A stretch of DNA of 22,250 nucleotides from positions 1 through 22,250 of the forward strand of contig JBIOXZ010000124.1 in the NCBI GenBank assembly GCA_044869895.1, given 5' to 3'. Made by a program: the position numbers and the translations under genes. Below the pieces are notes generated by a model that saw only the letters and a list, made by a program, of their open reading frames with translations, was not told the DNA's origin and did no database searches. Each line of letters begins with the position of its first letter. Positions within the stretch are counted from its first letter, which is position 1. Below are positions 1 to 10,100 of the stretch, piece after piece. The stretch is from AC-69 sp044869895 (GTDB lineage: Bacteria > Actinomycetota > UBA4738 > HRBIN12).

Positions 1-97
1 TCCGGCCCAGGTGCTTGAATCGGCCAAATCGCAGGGTTGTAATCCGGCCGAAGGCGGCGGGTGGATCGTGTCCGAGGGATCGGGACGCCTGAAGTAG
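1..97 (+). CDS. C-terminal tail of an unrecognised protein (5' partial)
   Basis: One frame is open from base 2 to a TAG at 95-97 and encodes about 31 residues, ending in GGGWIVSEGSGRLK. The gene begins outside the window. The composition looks protein-like, and a terminator-like hairpin follows 15 bases after the stop, which supports a real gene end. The fragment is too short to assign a family. Another frame across the same bases stays open only a little less far, so the call is tentative. Confidence 0.4.
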   Translation, partial: PAQVLESAKSQGCNPAEGGGWIVSEGSGRLK

Positions 98-112
98 CGA
101 ACAAGGGGCCGC

Positions 113-166
113 GCGGGGCGTCCAGCAACTCGGTTCGGACCGCCCCCGCCTTCCTTTTCCTTGTTC
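113..166 (+). terminator. Probable intrinsic terminator after the leftmost gene
   Basis: The arms GCGGGGCGTCC (113-123) and GGACCGCCCCCGC (137-149) can form an 11 bp GC-rich stem with two single-C bulges and a 13-base loop. A pyrimidine tract with ten T in about sixteen bases follows (151-166). The T tract is interrupted by C, so termination may be partial. The position just after the stop at 97 fits. Confidence 0.5.
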
Positions 167-279
167 CCAGCAGCACCACGGCACGTTCCCAGGAGTCGTG
201 GGTCGGGTCGGTGGACCGGTCGAGCGCCCTCTCCAGTCGAAGGAAGGAACCGGAAGGCGTCCTGCTGCGTACACCCCGG

Positions 280-285
280 TAAGAT
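280..285 (+). promoter_or_regulatory. Candidate -10 box (TAAGAT) for the MoxR operon
   Basis: TAAGAT, preceded by CGG, lies 26 bases upstream of the GTG start at 312 and fits the TAnnnT form. No convincing TTGAC-like -35 box is seen 17-18 bases upstream. The rest of the 98-311 gap shows no gene. Confidence 0.3.
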
Positions 286-311
286 GACTGTTCCAGCCTT
301 GGGAGGTGGTC

Positions 312-1286
<975 letters not shown>

Positions 1287-1289
1287 CCC

Positions 1290-2528
1290 GTGCCCTCCGG
1301 GCGGGGCGCGGTGGTGCTCGCCGCCGGCATCGCCCTGTGGCTCGCCGCCCGGGTGGCCGGGTCGCCCATCCTCCACATGGTGGCCGTCGGACTGGTCGTC
1401 CTGCCGTTCGCCGCCGCGCTGTTCGCCCGATGGAGCCGGTTCCGAGTTTCGGTCCGGCGGCGTCTGTCCGACCAACGGATCGCCCCGGGCCAGCGCGTCA
1501 CTGTCGAGCTCGAGGTGGAGAACGAGTCTCTCGTGTGGACCTCCTTCCTGCTGCTCGAGGACGCGATCCCTCGCCCCCTGGGCCGGAACGCACGGCTGGT
1601 CGTGGCGGGGATCCCCCCGCGCAACAAGCAGCGCGCCACGTACACACTTGCTCCCGAGGTCCGGGGGCGATACTCGCTCGGGCCGCTCACGGTAGACGTG
1701 TCCGATCCGTTCGCCCTCACGAAGCTTCGGATCGGCTTCGACCACCGGGACGACCTGGTCGTGACCCCCGAGATCGAGCGCCTGGAGTCCGGTCCGGCTT
1801 CCCCCTTCGGCGGCGCGAGCGGGCTGTCGCTCGCCCGGCACCTGTTCCGAACGGGCGAGGAGTTCTACACGATGCGCCAGTACCAGGAGGGCGACGACCT
1901 CCGCCGCATCCACTGGCCGAGCGTTGCCCGGTCCAACCAGCTCATGATCCGCCAGGACGAGTCCACCCGGCGATCCACGGGGGTGATCTTCCTCGACACG
2001 CGCGAGCCTGCCGTCGGATCGAGCCACACTCCATCCTTCGAGAAGTGCGTGTCGGCCGCCGCATCGGTCGGCGCGCTCCTGGCCCGGTACGGATTCTCGA
2101 TCCGCCTGGCCACCTCGAACATGCCGCCCACGACGGTGACCGAGGACCAGATGCTCGAGGCGCTCGCCGGAGTTGGGCACGTGACGTCGCGGGCATTCTC
2201 CGCCGGCCTCACCCGGTTGCGGTCGGTCGCGGCCGGCGACACCACGCTCGTGGTCGTGACCGCACCGCCGCAGCCGACCGAGCTCACCTCCCTGGTCCGC
2301 TCGGGCGTGGTCTTTGGGCCCAAGCTCGCGATCCTGGTCCATCCAACGGACCCGCACGATCTTCCACCCGACCGACAGTCCCAACTCGAAGGCCGAGCGT
2401 CGTCGGCCCGCCTGTCGTTGTCCAGATCCGGATGGGAGGTGCTCGTCCTCCCCCCCACGGGAAGGCTTCGTGACGCATGGCAGCGCAGCAAGAACCCACT
2501 CCCCGATCTCACCAGCTCCTCGCGCTAG
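1290..2528 (+). CDS. DUF58 domain membrane-anchored protein
   Basis: A 412-residue protein with two hydrophobic segments near the N-terminus (about residues 6-24 and 28-46), then a mostly beta region, then the DUF58 core. The core signature is GDDLRRIHWPSVARSNQLMIRQDE (from about residue 201), followed by a von Willebrand A-like strand (GVIFLDTRE). DUF58 proteins usually accompany MoxR ATPases and are involved in envelope or secreted-protein functions that are not well defined. It starts at a GTG 3 bases after the moxR stop, with GGAAAGG upstream. Its 3' end overlaps the next gene by 52 bases, which suggests translational coupling. Family assignment is firm; the function is not. Confidence 0.9.
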   Translation: MPSGRGAVVLAAGIALWLAARVAGSPILHMVAVGLVVLPFAAALFARWSRFRVSVRRRLSDQRIAPGQRVTVELEVENESLVWTSFLLLEDAIPRPLGRNARLVVAGIPPRNKQRATYTLAPEVRGRYSLGPLTVDVSDPFALTKLRIGFDHRDDLVVTPEIERLESGPASPFGGASGLSLARHLFRTGEEFYTMRQYQEGDDLRRIHWPSVARSNQLMIRQDESTRRSTGVIFLDTREPAVGSSHTPSFEKCVSAAASVGALLARYGFSIRLATSNMPPTTVTEDQMLEALAGVGHVTSRAFSAGLTRLRSVAAGDTTLVVVTAPPQPTELTSLVRSGVVFGPKLAILVHPTDPHDLPPDRQSQLEGRASSARLSLSRSGWEVLVLPPTGRLRDAWQRSKNPLPDLTSSSR

Positions 2529-4786
2529 GCGCCGTCGGGCTCCTGGCCGCGGCCACCGCGATCGCGTTCGGCCGCGTGTTCGTGGGGCACGGAGCGACAT
2601 GGAAGCTCCTCGTGGCCGGCCTGGTCTCGGTCGCCGTGGCCGGGCTCCTCGAACGACGGAGCTTGCTTCTGGCCACCGTGGCCAGCGCGGTATGCCTCCT
2701 GGTCACGCTGGCCGTCCTGGTCTTCCCCCAAACCACATGGGTCGGGCTTCCCACGTCCGAGACGCTCGCGGCCATCCGAGATGCTCTTGGACGCGTGGGA
2801 GAGCAGGCTCGCGTGCAGGTTGCACCGAGCGCGCCGCTCACCCCCCTGTTGCTCGCGGCGGTGACCGCGGTGTGGACGGCGTCGTTCTCCGCACACGCGT
2901 TGGCCATCCGAGCGGGAGCCCCCTTGCTCGCGGTCCTGCCATCGGTCGCCCTGGTCGGGTTCACCGACACCGTGATGCAGGACGGTGCGCGACCGGGCTA
3001 CGCGCTCGTCCTGCTGTCGGCGGTGCTGTTCGTGTGCTTCATCGACGGGATCCGCCGCATCCGCCACTGGGGCCCGATGTGGGAGTCGCGGGGCAGGCCC
3101 CTGTCCGCCGCCACCGGACACGGCGCGCGGCGGGTGGCCACCCTCGCCGTGGCGGTCGCGGTCCTCGTTCCCGGGATCCTCCCGGGGTTCCATTCGGTGG
3201 CCCTTGTGGACTTCTCGACCGCGGGGGGCCCCGAGGTCCGCATCGACCCCTTCGTCTCGATCAAGGCCCAGCTTCAGCGGCGGGATCCCGTCGATCTGTT
3301 CCAGGTCACCTCGGTGGACGGGAGCGGTGACCCACGGGCCGCGTACTGGCGTCTGTACGCGCTCGACGAGTTCGACGGGATCACGTGGCGGAGCTCGGAC
3401 CCGGAGGCCGAGCGGAGCCGGCTCCTTTCGACCCCGGCCACCCTGGCGCCGAGCTCGCCGTCCAGCCCGGCGATCGACCAGGGATACCGGATCCTCACGG
3501 ACATCGCGAACCGGTGGCTACCGATGGCGTATCCGCCACAGACGGTGAACGTGCCGTTCGGCGTGATCCGCTACGACGCCGAGCTCACCGCGGCCATTGC
3601 GCCGGATACCTTCGGCGACCTCGACGATGGCCTCGAGTACTCGGTGCGATCGCTCGTTGTCTCGCCCGCGCCGGAGGAGCTCGACGTGGTCTCGGTCGCG
3701 CCCTCCGTCCTCCAGGGCATCGGCGTGCCGGATCGGTACACGTTCGTCCCCGACGACGTGCCCCTCTCCGTGCGGGGGATCGCCGAGGCGTGGACGGAGA
3801 ATGCCTCGACGCCCTACCGCCAGGTGCTGGCGATCCAGCAGCGCTTCGTCTCCTCCGGCGACTTCCACTACTCCCTCGATGTTCGCCCCAAGGCCGACGC
3901 GAACGCGTTGGTGGATTTCTTGACCAAGACCAGGACCGGGTTCTGCCAGCAGTTCGCCGCCGCGATGGCCATCCTGGTCCGCGAGCTCGGCATCCCCGCC
4001 CGGGTGGCGGTGGGCTTCCGGCCGGGATCCCAGTCGGGAGACACGTTCACGGTGAGTACCGAGGACGCGCACAGCTGGGTGGAGGTGCTGTTCCCGGGGT
4101 ACGGCTGGCTCCCGTTCGAGCCCACGCCGGGAGGATGGAGGAGTCCACTGGCCACCGCGGGCTCTTATCTCTCGCCGGAGACCCCGGGTGGATGCCCCCC
4201 CTCCCAGCCCGGCTGTGCCGCGGGGAGTGAGACGACCGAGGGGTCGGCGACGACGGGCGGCACCCTGACCGGCAAGCTCCAGCAGGTGGAGCTCTCGGTC
4301 CGCGACGACGGGGGGCGGCGCACGAGAGGCGGCGTCGAGACCCCCGTCCCCGACACCGGGTACCCCATCCCCTACCGGCTCCTGTTCCTCGCGCTGCTGG
4401 CCCTGGCGGCGCTTCTTCTCATCGCCGTCCCCATCGTCAAGGCCGCCTGGCGAAGGAGGATGGTTCGCGGGGCCCGGGATCCGGACGCGCTGGTGCTTCG
4501 GGCCTACCGGGTCTTCGACGGCGAGGCCGCCGATCTCGGCTTGGGGCGGGCGAGCGGGGAGACACTGGCCGAGCACCGCGATCGGTTGACAGGAACGATC
4601 CCCTTCTCCGACGGGCATCTCGATCGCCTGACGATCGCCGCCATCCGGGCCGCGTATTCGGAACGCTCGACCTCCGAAGCCGAGGCGCGCGATGCCCTCC
4701 GCGACGCCCGGACGGCGATCCGGGACATCCGGTCCGACGCCGGGTTGCTTCGGAGGCTCCGCGGGGTGTACAGGCCCGGACTGTGA
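2477..4786 (+). CDS. TgpA-like membrane transglutaminase-like protein
   Basis: A 769-residue protein of TgpA (DUF3488-transglutaminase) architecture. Several N-terminal membrane helices cover residues 12-235. An extracytoplasmic region of about 400 residues follows, then a transglutaminase-like fold, a Gly/Thr-rich linker, one membrane helix (about 633-655) and a cytoplasmic DUF4129-like tail. The triad candidates are Cys490 (TGFCQQFA), His532 (EDAHSWVEV) and Glu548 (WLPFEPTP); the last position is Asp in many transglutaminase-fold enzymes. The ATG lies inside the DUF58 gene, with a 52-base overlap in another frame. It ends one base before the stop of the convergent MerR gene. The partner set MoxR-DUF58-TgpA suggests envelope-associated protein processing or crosslinking; the substrate is unknown. 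Confidence 0.9.
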   Translation: MAAQQEPTPRSHQLLALGAVGLLAAATAIAFGRVFVGHGATWKLLVAGLVSVAVAGLLERRSLLLATVASAVCLLVTLAVLVFPQTTWVGLPTSETLAAIRDALGRVGEQARVQVAPSAPLTPLLLAAVTAVWTASFSAHALAIRAGAPLLAVLPSVALVGFTDTVMQDGARPGYALVLLSAVLFVCFIDGIRRIRHWGPMWESRGRPLSAATGHGARRVATLAVAVAVLVPGILPGFHSVALVDFSTAGGPEVRIDPFVSIKAQLQRRDPVDLFQVTSVDGSGDPRAAYWRLYALDEFDGITWRSSDPEAERSRLLSTPATLAPSSPSSPAIDQGYRILTDIANRWLPMAYPPQTVNVPFGVIRYDAELTAAIAPDTFGDLDDGLEYSVRSLVVSPAPEELDVVSVAPSVLQGIGVPDRYTFVPDDVPLSVRGIAEAWTENASTPYRQVLAIQQRFVSSGDFHYSLDVRPKADANALVDFLTKTRTGFCQQFAAAMAILVRELGIPARVAVGFRPGSQSGDTFTVSTEDAHSWVEVLFPGYGWLPFEPTPGGWRSPLATAGSYLSPETPGGCPPSQPGCAAGSETTEGSATTGGTLTGKLQQVELSVRDDGGRRTRGGVETPVPDTGYPIPYRLLFLALLALAALLLIAVPIVKAAWRRRMVRGARDPDALVLRAYRVFDGEAADLGLGRASGETLAEHRDRLTGTIPFSDGHLDRLTIAAIRAAYSERSTSEAEARDALRDARTAIRDIRSDAGLLRRLRGVYRPGL

Positions 4787-4787
4787 C

Positions 4788-5270
4788 CTAGCCGCGACTC
4801 TGGGCGTGGGCCGCGGCCTCTCGCAGCGCCCTGACGAACCGGTCCCGGTCCTCATGGAACTGTCCCACCTTGACCTCGACCCCGGTAGCGATCTCGTCGA
4901 TGGCCACGAAGAATGCCAGCTGGCCCTCCCTGAGGGCGTCGAGGACCTCCTCGTTTCGCTTGGCCACCTTGAAGATGCTCACGCCGTCGGTGATGAGCTT
5001 CACCTCCGACAGGTGCCGGTCCAGAGCCGCCCGCCGGTTCAGATAGTCCCAGGCCCGTCGGACCCGTTGCAGGGACATCCCCCCGTCGAGGAGCGACTTG
5101 ACCACCTTGAGGGCGACCAGGTCCCGGAAGGAATACATCCGCGGAACCCCCGGCCGTCCCCCCGTTCCCTGGACGGATGGCGTGACCAGGTTGATCTGGT
5201 CCCAGTATCGGAGCTGGCGGGGAGTGCAACCGGTGAACTTCGTAGCCTGATGTGCTGTGAACCCTTCCAT
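4788..5270 (-). CDS. MerR-family transcriptional regulator
   Basis: A protein of about 160 residues with a MerR-type winged helix-turn-helix at the N-terminus. It reads FTAHQATKFTG-CTPRQLRYWDQINLVTPS, then a wing with RMYSFRDLVALKVVKSLLDGGMSLQRVRRAW. The C-terminal 80 residues (VKLITDGVSIFKVAKRN...GQLAFFVAIDEI) are not a metal- or drug-binding domain I can name, and no cysteine cluster is visible. The ATG at 5270 is chosen because a GGAGG lies 11 bases upstream and the fold begins right after it. TTG 5306 and GTG 5303 in the same frame lack a Shine-Dalgarno sequence. It is convergent with the tgpA-like gene, with one base between stops. The target is unknown; self-regulation or control of a neighbour is plausible. 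Confidence 0.85.
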   Translation of the reverse strand: MEGFTAHQATKFTGCTPRQLRYWDQINLVTPSVQGTGGRPGVPRMYSFRDLVALKVVKSLLDGGMSLQRVRRAWDYLNRRAALDRHLSEVKLITDGVSIFKVAKRNEEVLDALREGQLAFFVAIDEIATGVEVKVGQFHEDRDRFVRALREAAAHAQSRG

Positions 5271-5389
5271 CCGACGCGCGCCCTCCGACGACTCGTCACC
5301 CACCAACGAAACCGGTCGTCCGTCAGCTCGTCGAGGGGGAAGGTCCCGACATGCCCACGACGTTCACACCTCGGGGGAAGGTGAGCGTT

Positions 5390-5419
5390 GTTCTACTGCG
5401 CTGCGCGGTGTGGTGGCAA
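5390..5419 (-). promoter_or_regulatory. Candidate promoter for the MerR gene
   Basis: On the minus strand, TTGCCA (5419-5414) and TAGAAC (5395-5390) are separated by 18 bases. Between this site and the start codon lies an imperfect inverted repeat, CACCT-N7-AGGTG (5367-5383), that could serve as an operator. The rest of 5271-5488 shows no gene. Confidence 0.35.
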
Positions 5420-5488
5420 GTGCGCAGGATGATCGGGGCGCGCGGTCGTCGGTTCGTCGATGTGCTGTGGGTCGATGGTCCTACGGAA

Positions 5489-5860
5489 TCACTGCGGGGG
5501 GGGCTCGGAGGGCCCGCGCATCCGGCCGGACAGGCGGGCCAACAGGGCCGCGATGGAGAACCGGCCCGACTGTTGCATCGCCCGGACCTGGTCCCTGCCG
5601 AGCTGTTTCAGGTATCGGTATATCAGGAGCGATGAGACGAGCATCACGCCGAAGCCGGCGGCCGCGATCCACAGCGAGATGGGGAACAGCATCAGCATGA
5701 CGAAGCCAGCCAGGAACGCGAGCGAGGACCACCGGATCCGCCGAGCCAGGTGGGTGTAGAGCGACGTTCGGGAGACGGCCTCGACCAGGCGAGGGTCCTC
5801 CTCGGCCAACCGCTTCTCGATCTCCTCGAGGATCTGCTGCTCGTGCTCGGAGAGCGGCAT
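5489..5860 (-). CDS. DUF3040 small membrane protein
   Basis: A 123-residue protein beginning MPLSEHEQQILEEIEKRLAEEDPRL, the standard opening of actinobacterial DUF3040 proteins. Two hydrophobic helices follow (about residues 44-61 and 63-80), and the tail is basic and proline-rich. The start is supported by AGGAG 4 bases upstream of the ATG. In many actinobacteria DUF3040 genes lie close to dinB and the division cluster headed by mraZ. Here dinB is indeed the upstream neighbour, but no mraZ is visible and a MerR gene follows instead. The function is unknown. Confidence 0.88.
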   Translation of the reverse strand: MPLSEHEQQILEEIEKRLAEEDPRLVEAVSRTSLYTHLARRIRWSSLAFLAGFVMLMLFPISLWIAAAGFGVMLVSSLLIYRYLKQLGRDQVRAMQQSGRFSIAALLARLSGRMRGPSEPPPQ

Positions 5861-5888
5861 CGGCTCCTACCTGTCCACCGGCGATCCC

Positions 5889-5918
5889 ATTATAGGAAGG
5901 TGAACCTCTCCGGTTGAA
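5889..5918 (-). promoter_or_regulatory. Promoter for the DUF3040 gene
   Basis: The minus strand carries a perfect TATAAT -10 box (5894-5889), with a weak -35 candidate TTCAAC (5918-5913) 18 bases upstream. It lies about 30 bases before the DUF3040 ATG. A perfect -10 is notable in this GC-rich window. Confidence 0.5.
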
Positions 5919-5974
5919 GGTCCCATTCCCGTGCTCATCCATCGGCGGCCGGCCACGCGTCCTTCAGTCCACGC

Positions 5975-6000
5975 CGATACGGGCCTCGCCGACGGTATCG
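5975..6000 (-). terminator. Inverted repeat after dinB, possible weak terminator
   Basis: CGATAC (5975-5980) and GTATCG (5995-6000) form a perfect 6 bp stem with a 14-base GC-rich loop, 15 bases beyond the dinB stop. No T run follows on either strand, so an intrinsic terminator is uncertain. Confidence 0.25.
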
Positions 6001-6015
6001 CGCCGGATCCGCCGG

Positions 6016-7182
6016 TCAATGAGCCGGCCGGTCGATGAGGGTGGCGGGGCCGGCGGCGCCCCGTCCGAACCGCCGCTCGATCCGGTCAACAGCCCGCTCC
6101 ACGTCGCGCCACCGTTCTCCCTTGAGCAACGCCAGTTGCTCGGCCGCCCCCGGCGAGAGCCCGGTGGCCGCAACGCCCAGCAATCGCACGCGTCGGCGCG
6201 CGCCCGGCAGGCCTCGGTACAGCTCGCAGGCCACTTCATACAGGTCGGCCGCGACGTCGGTGGGCGCCGGCAGCGTCCGGGCCCGGGTGAGGGTGGTGAA
6301 GTTTGCCAATCGGACCTTGAGGACCACTGTCCTGGCCCGATAGCCGTCCGTTCGCAGTCGCGAGGCGACACGATGCGACAGGGCCAGGGCCTCACGCAAC
6401 AGGTCCTCCTCGGCATCGAGATCGACGCCGAACGTCTCCTCGTGGGAGATGGATTTCGGCGGCTCGTAGGGGACGACCGCGCGGTCGTCGATCCCTCGCG
6501 ACAGGTCGTGGAGTTCCCGGGCGTGCTGGTCGCCGATGAGCCGAGCGAGCACCGCCGGTGGGGTCCGGGCCAGGTCGCCGACGGTCCTCACCCCCAGCCG
6601 ACCGAGCATCTCGACCGTCTTCTCCCCCACCCCCCACAGCGCCCGCGCCGGGAGGGGCTCGAGGAACGTGGCGACCGCCTCGTCCCTTACCACCACCAGC
6701 CCGTCGGGCTTGGCCTGCCGCGACGCCAGTTTGGCCAGGAGCTTGTTGGGGGCGACCCCCACCGAGCAGGTCACGCCGACCTCGGATCGGACCTCCCGGC
6801 GGACCCGTCCGGCGATCTCCTCGGGGAGCCCGAACAGAAGGACGGCCCCGGAGACGTCGAGGAAGGCCTCGTCCAGAGCGATGGGCTCGACGAGCGGTGT
6901 CACCGAGAGGAGGACCTCGCGGAACCGATTGGAGTGGGCCCGGTAGGAATCGAAGTCCGGAGGCAGGAAGACCGTGTCGGGGCACAGGCGCCGCGCCCGG
7001 ACCGCGGGCATGGCGTTCCTGATGCCGAAGGCTCGAGCCTCGTACGAGGCGGACATCACCACCCCCCGCGAGCCGGCTCCCCCCACCACCACCGGCCTGC
7101 CGGCGAGCGAAGGATCCTTCTGGACCTCCACCGAGGCGTAGAAGGCGTCGAGGTCGACGTGGAGAACGGGTTCGATCACCAT
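6016..7182 (-). CDS. dinB: DNA polymerase IV (Y-family, DinB)
   Basis: A 388-residue Y-family translesion polymerase. Motif I is HVDLDAFYASVE with catalytic Asp10. The second catalytic pair, Asp104-Glu105, sits in PIALDEAFLDVSG. The SYEARAFGIRNAMP fingers motif, the VGVAPNKLLAKLAS region, the helix-hairpin-helix segment WGVGEKTVEMLGRLGV and the little-finger domain follow in order. QLALL (about 349-353) resembles a beta-clamp-binding motif but ends in Leu where Phe is usual. The ATG at 7182 is chosen because the polymerase fold begins there; an upstream extension in this frame would run through dnaE2. The start overlaps the dnaE2 stop by 7 bases, so the two are translationally coupled. Because the acidic residues are intact, this is an active DinB and not an ImuB-type inactive paralogue. 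SOS control is inferred from the operon. Confidence 0.95.
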   Translation of the reverse strand: MVIEPVLHVDLDAFYASVEVQKDPSLAGRPVVVGGAGSRGVVMSASYEARAFGIRNAMPAVRARRLCPDTVFLPPDFDSYRAHSNRFREVLLSVTPLVEPIALDEAFLDVSGAVLLFGLPEEIAGRVRREVRSEVGVTCSVGVAPNKLLAKLASRQAKPDGLVVVRDEAVATFLEPLPARALWGVGEKTVEMLGRLGVRTVGDLARTPPAVLARLIGDQHARELHDLSRGIDDRAVVPYEPPKSISHEETFGVDLDAEEDLLREALALSHRVASRLRTDGYRARTVVLKVRLANFTTLTRARTLPAPTDVAADLYEVACELYRGLPGARRRVRLLGVAATGLSPGAAEQLALLKGERWRDVERAVDRIERRFGRGAAGPATLIDRPAH

Positions 7183-10100
7183 CCGGCCGAGCCTCCGCTC
7201 GCATGCCACAGCTTCCTGGGGGGAAGTCCGGGGAAGGGATCGCCCTCCGCCAGCGCCTCCGACAGCCGGCCGGCTCGCCGAGCCTGCTGGAGGCGGGTGA
7301 GGTCCCAGGCGTCCTCGGCGATGATACTCACGCCCTTCACCCCCGTCCGGCGAAGCCGTCCCCGCACGGCCAGGACGAAGGAATGGAACACCGTCTTCAG
7401 CACCTTCGCCTGCACCTTCTCGAACACCACCACCTCGACCGGCCCGGTCGCGTCGTCCAGGGTGAGGAACACGATCCGCTGGCCGCTCCGCACCGCGGGC
7501 GTCTGGGAGGCGACCTTCACCCCGGCCACTACGACCATCGCGTCGCTGCGCTCCTTGTGGAGGTCCCTGGCCCAGGTCACACCGAGGTCGGCGAGCAGCG
7601 GCCCGAAGAACGAGACCACGTGGCGCGATGCGTCCAGGCCGAGCACCTCCAGCTCGGCCCGTACCCGTTCGGCATCCGAGTACTCGGTGAGCGAGAACCG
7701 TGGTCCGTTCGCCTGGCTCGATGCCGACCACAGGTCCAGCGCGAGCTGGTCGCCCTCCCGCTGTGGATCGCTGACCATGGCCTCGTACAGGCGATCGCGG
7801 CGCGTGCCGGCGGGGAGGGCGTCGAACGCCCCGGCGTGCGCGAGGGCCTCGACGACCGGCCGTGACACGTTGGTCCGGCGCAGGAAGTCGCCGACATCCC
7901 GGAACGGCCGTTCGGCCCGGGTCTCCTGGATGGATCGGACCTCCGCATCGGAGATCCCGTGCACGTCCTTCAGCGCCAGCCGGATCCCGTAGTCCGCGCC
8001 GACGCGTTCGGCCACGTAGTCGGGTTCGCTCGCGTTCACGTCGAGCGGGAGGATCTCGATGCCGTGCTCCCTGGCGTCCTCCAGGATCAGCCGCCGGGGG
8101 TACATGCCGGGATCATGGGTCAGCACGCCTGCCAGGAAGTGCGCGGGGAAGTGGGCCTTCAGATACGCCGACTGGTAGGTGGGGACGGCGAACGCCGCGG
8201 CGTGGGCCTTGCAGAACCCGAACGAGGCGAACTGCGCGACATCGTCCCACGTTGTCTCGGCCACGTCGTCGGGGACGCCCCGTTCTCGTGCGCGGTTCAG
8301 GAAGTCCTCGCGGAGCGACGGGAGCTCCGCGTCGTCGTCCAGGTGCCGGCGGATGCGGTCGGCCGTCGTGAGGTCGTAGCCGGCCAGGGCGGCCAAGGTC
8401 CGCATGACCTGCTCGTGGTAGACGATCACGCCGAAGGTCTCGTGGAGCGCCGGCCGGAGCGCCGGGTGCGCGTAGACCGGCCGCTCCATCCCGTGCCGAC
8501 GGTTCAGGTAGGGACGGATCATGTCCGACTTCACCGGACCCGGGCGGAACAGCGAGATGTCGACGATCAGGTCCTCCCACCGGGTCGGCTGGAGCTTCTG
8601 GAGCAGCTCCCGCTGGCCGGGCGACTCGATCTGGAAGCAGCCGAGGGTGTCGGAGGTTCGGATGAGCTCAAACGTCGGCCCGTCATCGAGCGGGATCTGG
8701 TCGAGGTCGACCTTCAGGGCCTCGGTCCGGGCGATCTCGTCCAGGGCATGGCGCATCGACGAGAGCATCCGGACCCCGAGGACGTCGAGCTTCAAGTACC
8801 CGAGGACCTCGACGTCGTCCTTGTCGGCCTGGATCATCCGATAGCCCTGGAACGACCGCTCGAGCGGCACCCGGTTCACCAGGTCGTCGTCCGACAGCAC
8901 GATGCCGGAGGGGTGGAGCGCGAGGTGTCGGGGGAAGCCCTCCAGCCGCTCGGCCACCCGGAACAGGAGCTCGAGCTGCCCGGTGGCCAGGTTCGAGCCG
9001 GCGAGCTCGGGGAGGATCTCGATGGCCTTGCGGATGTCCTGGGCCCCGATGTGAGGGAAGGCCTTGGCCACCGTGTCGACCTCGACGTCTGGGTATCCCA
9101 GGGCCTTGCCCACCTCGCGGATGGACGAGCGGGCCCGATACGTGTCGACCATGGTCACGCAGGCGCACCGGTCCTGGCCGTACCGCGACAGGATCATGTC
9201 GTAGACGTCCTCGCGGCGGGCCGACTCGACGTCGACGTCGATGTCGGGGAGCTCGTCGCGGAGCGGGTTCAGGAACCGCTCGAACACGAGGTCGTGGCGG
9301 ACGGCGTCGACGTCGGAGATGCCGGTGAGGTAACAGACCAATGACCCGGCCGCCGAGCCCCGGCAGGCGCAGCGGATCCCCATGGCCTTGATGTCCGCGA
9401 CGATGTCGGCGACCGTCAGGAAATAGGCCGCGTACCCCATCCGCTGGATCAGCGCGAGTTCGAGGTCCAGGCGGTCCTTGACCTCTGGCGTCGCCTCCAT
9501 CCCCCGTCCATCGATCCCTCGCCAGCATCGCTCGGCCAGGACCGAGGCCGCCGAGCGCCCCCTCGGCGTGGGGAAATCCGGGAAGTGGACCGTCCCAAGC
9601 CCGATGTCGAACGTGCACGAATCGGCGATCTCGATGGTTCGGTCACACAGGTCGGGGCGTTCGGCGAACAGCGCGCGCATCTCGCCGGCCGGTTTCAGGA
9701 AGCCCTCGGCGTTCACCCGCGAGACGTGATGGGACGCGACCGGCACGATCTCGCGCATGCACTCCAGGGCGTCGGCCAGGAACGCGTCCCCCGGGACCAG
9801 GTAGCGCACCGGGTTGGTGGCAACGGCCTTCGCGCCGATCCACTCGGCCAGCCGGAGCAGCATGCGGACCTCGGCGGCGGAGTTCGGCTCCAGGCGGTGC
9901 TGGATCGCGACGAACAGTCGCTCGCCGAACGTCTCCCTGAACGGGCCGATGGCGTTCCGTGCCGCGTCGAACCGCCCATCGACCGCCAGCGACCCAGGAA
10001 GCGAGGAGGGGCCGAGCAAGCACAGGAGCCCGTGGGCGTGGGCGCAGATCTGCTCGGACGCGAGCGAGGGATCGCCTCGCTCCCCGGTCATATGAGCATC

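Noticed and set aside
7183..7731. N-terminal extension of dinB
   Set aside because: It reads through dnaE2 in another frame; the polymerase fold starts at the ATG at 7182.
5914..7992. 692-residue open frame on the plus strand
   Set aside because: It is antisense to dinB and dnaE2, whose motifs are clear; the composition is typical of a shadow frame.
7959..9344. 461-residue plus-strand frame inside dnaE2
   Set aside because: It has a dense Val/Leu/Asp/Gly/Glu composition mirroring the antisense of dnaE2 and no recognisable domain.
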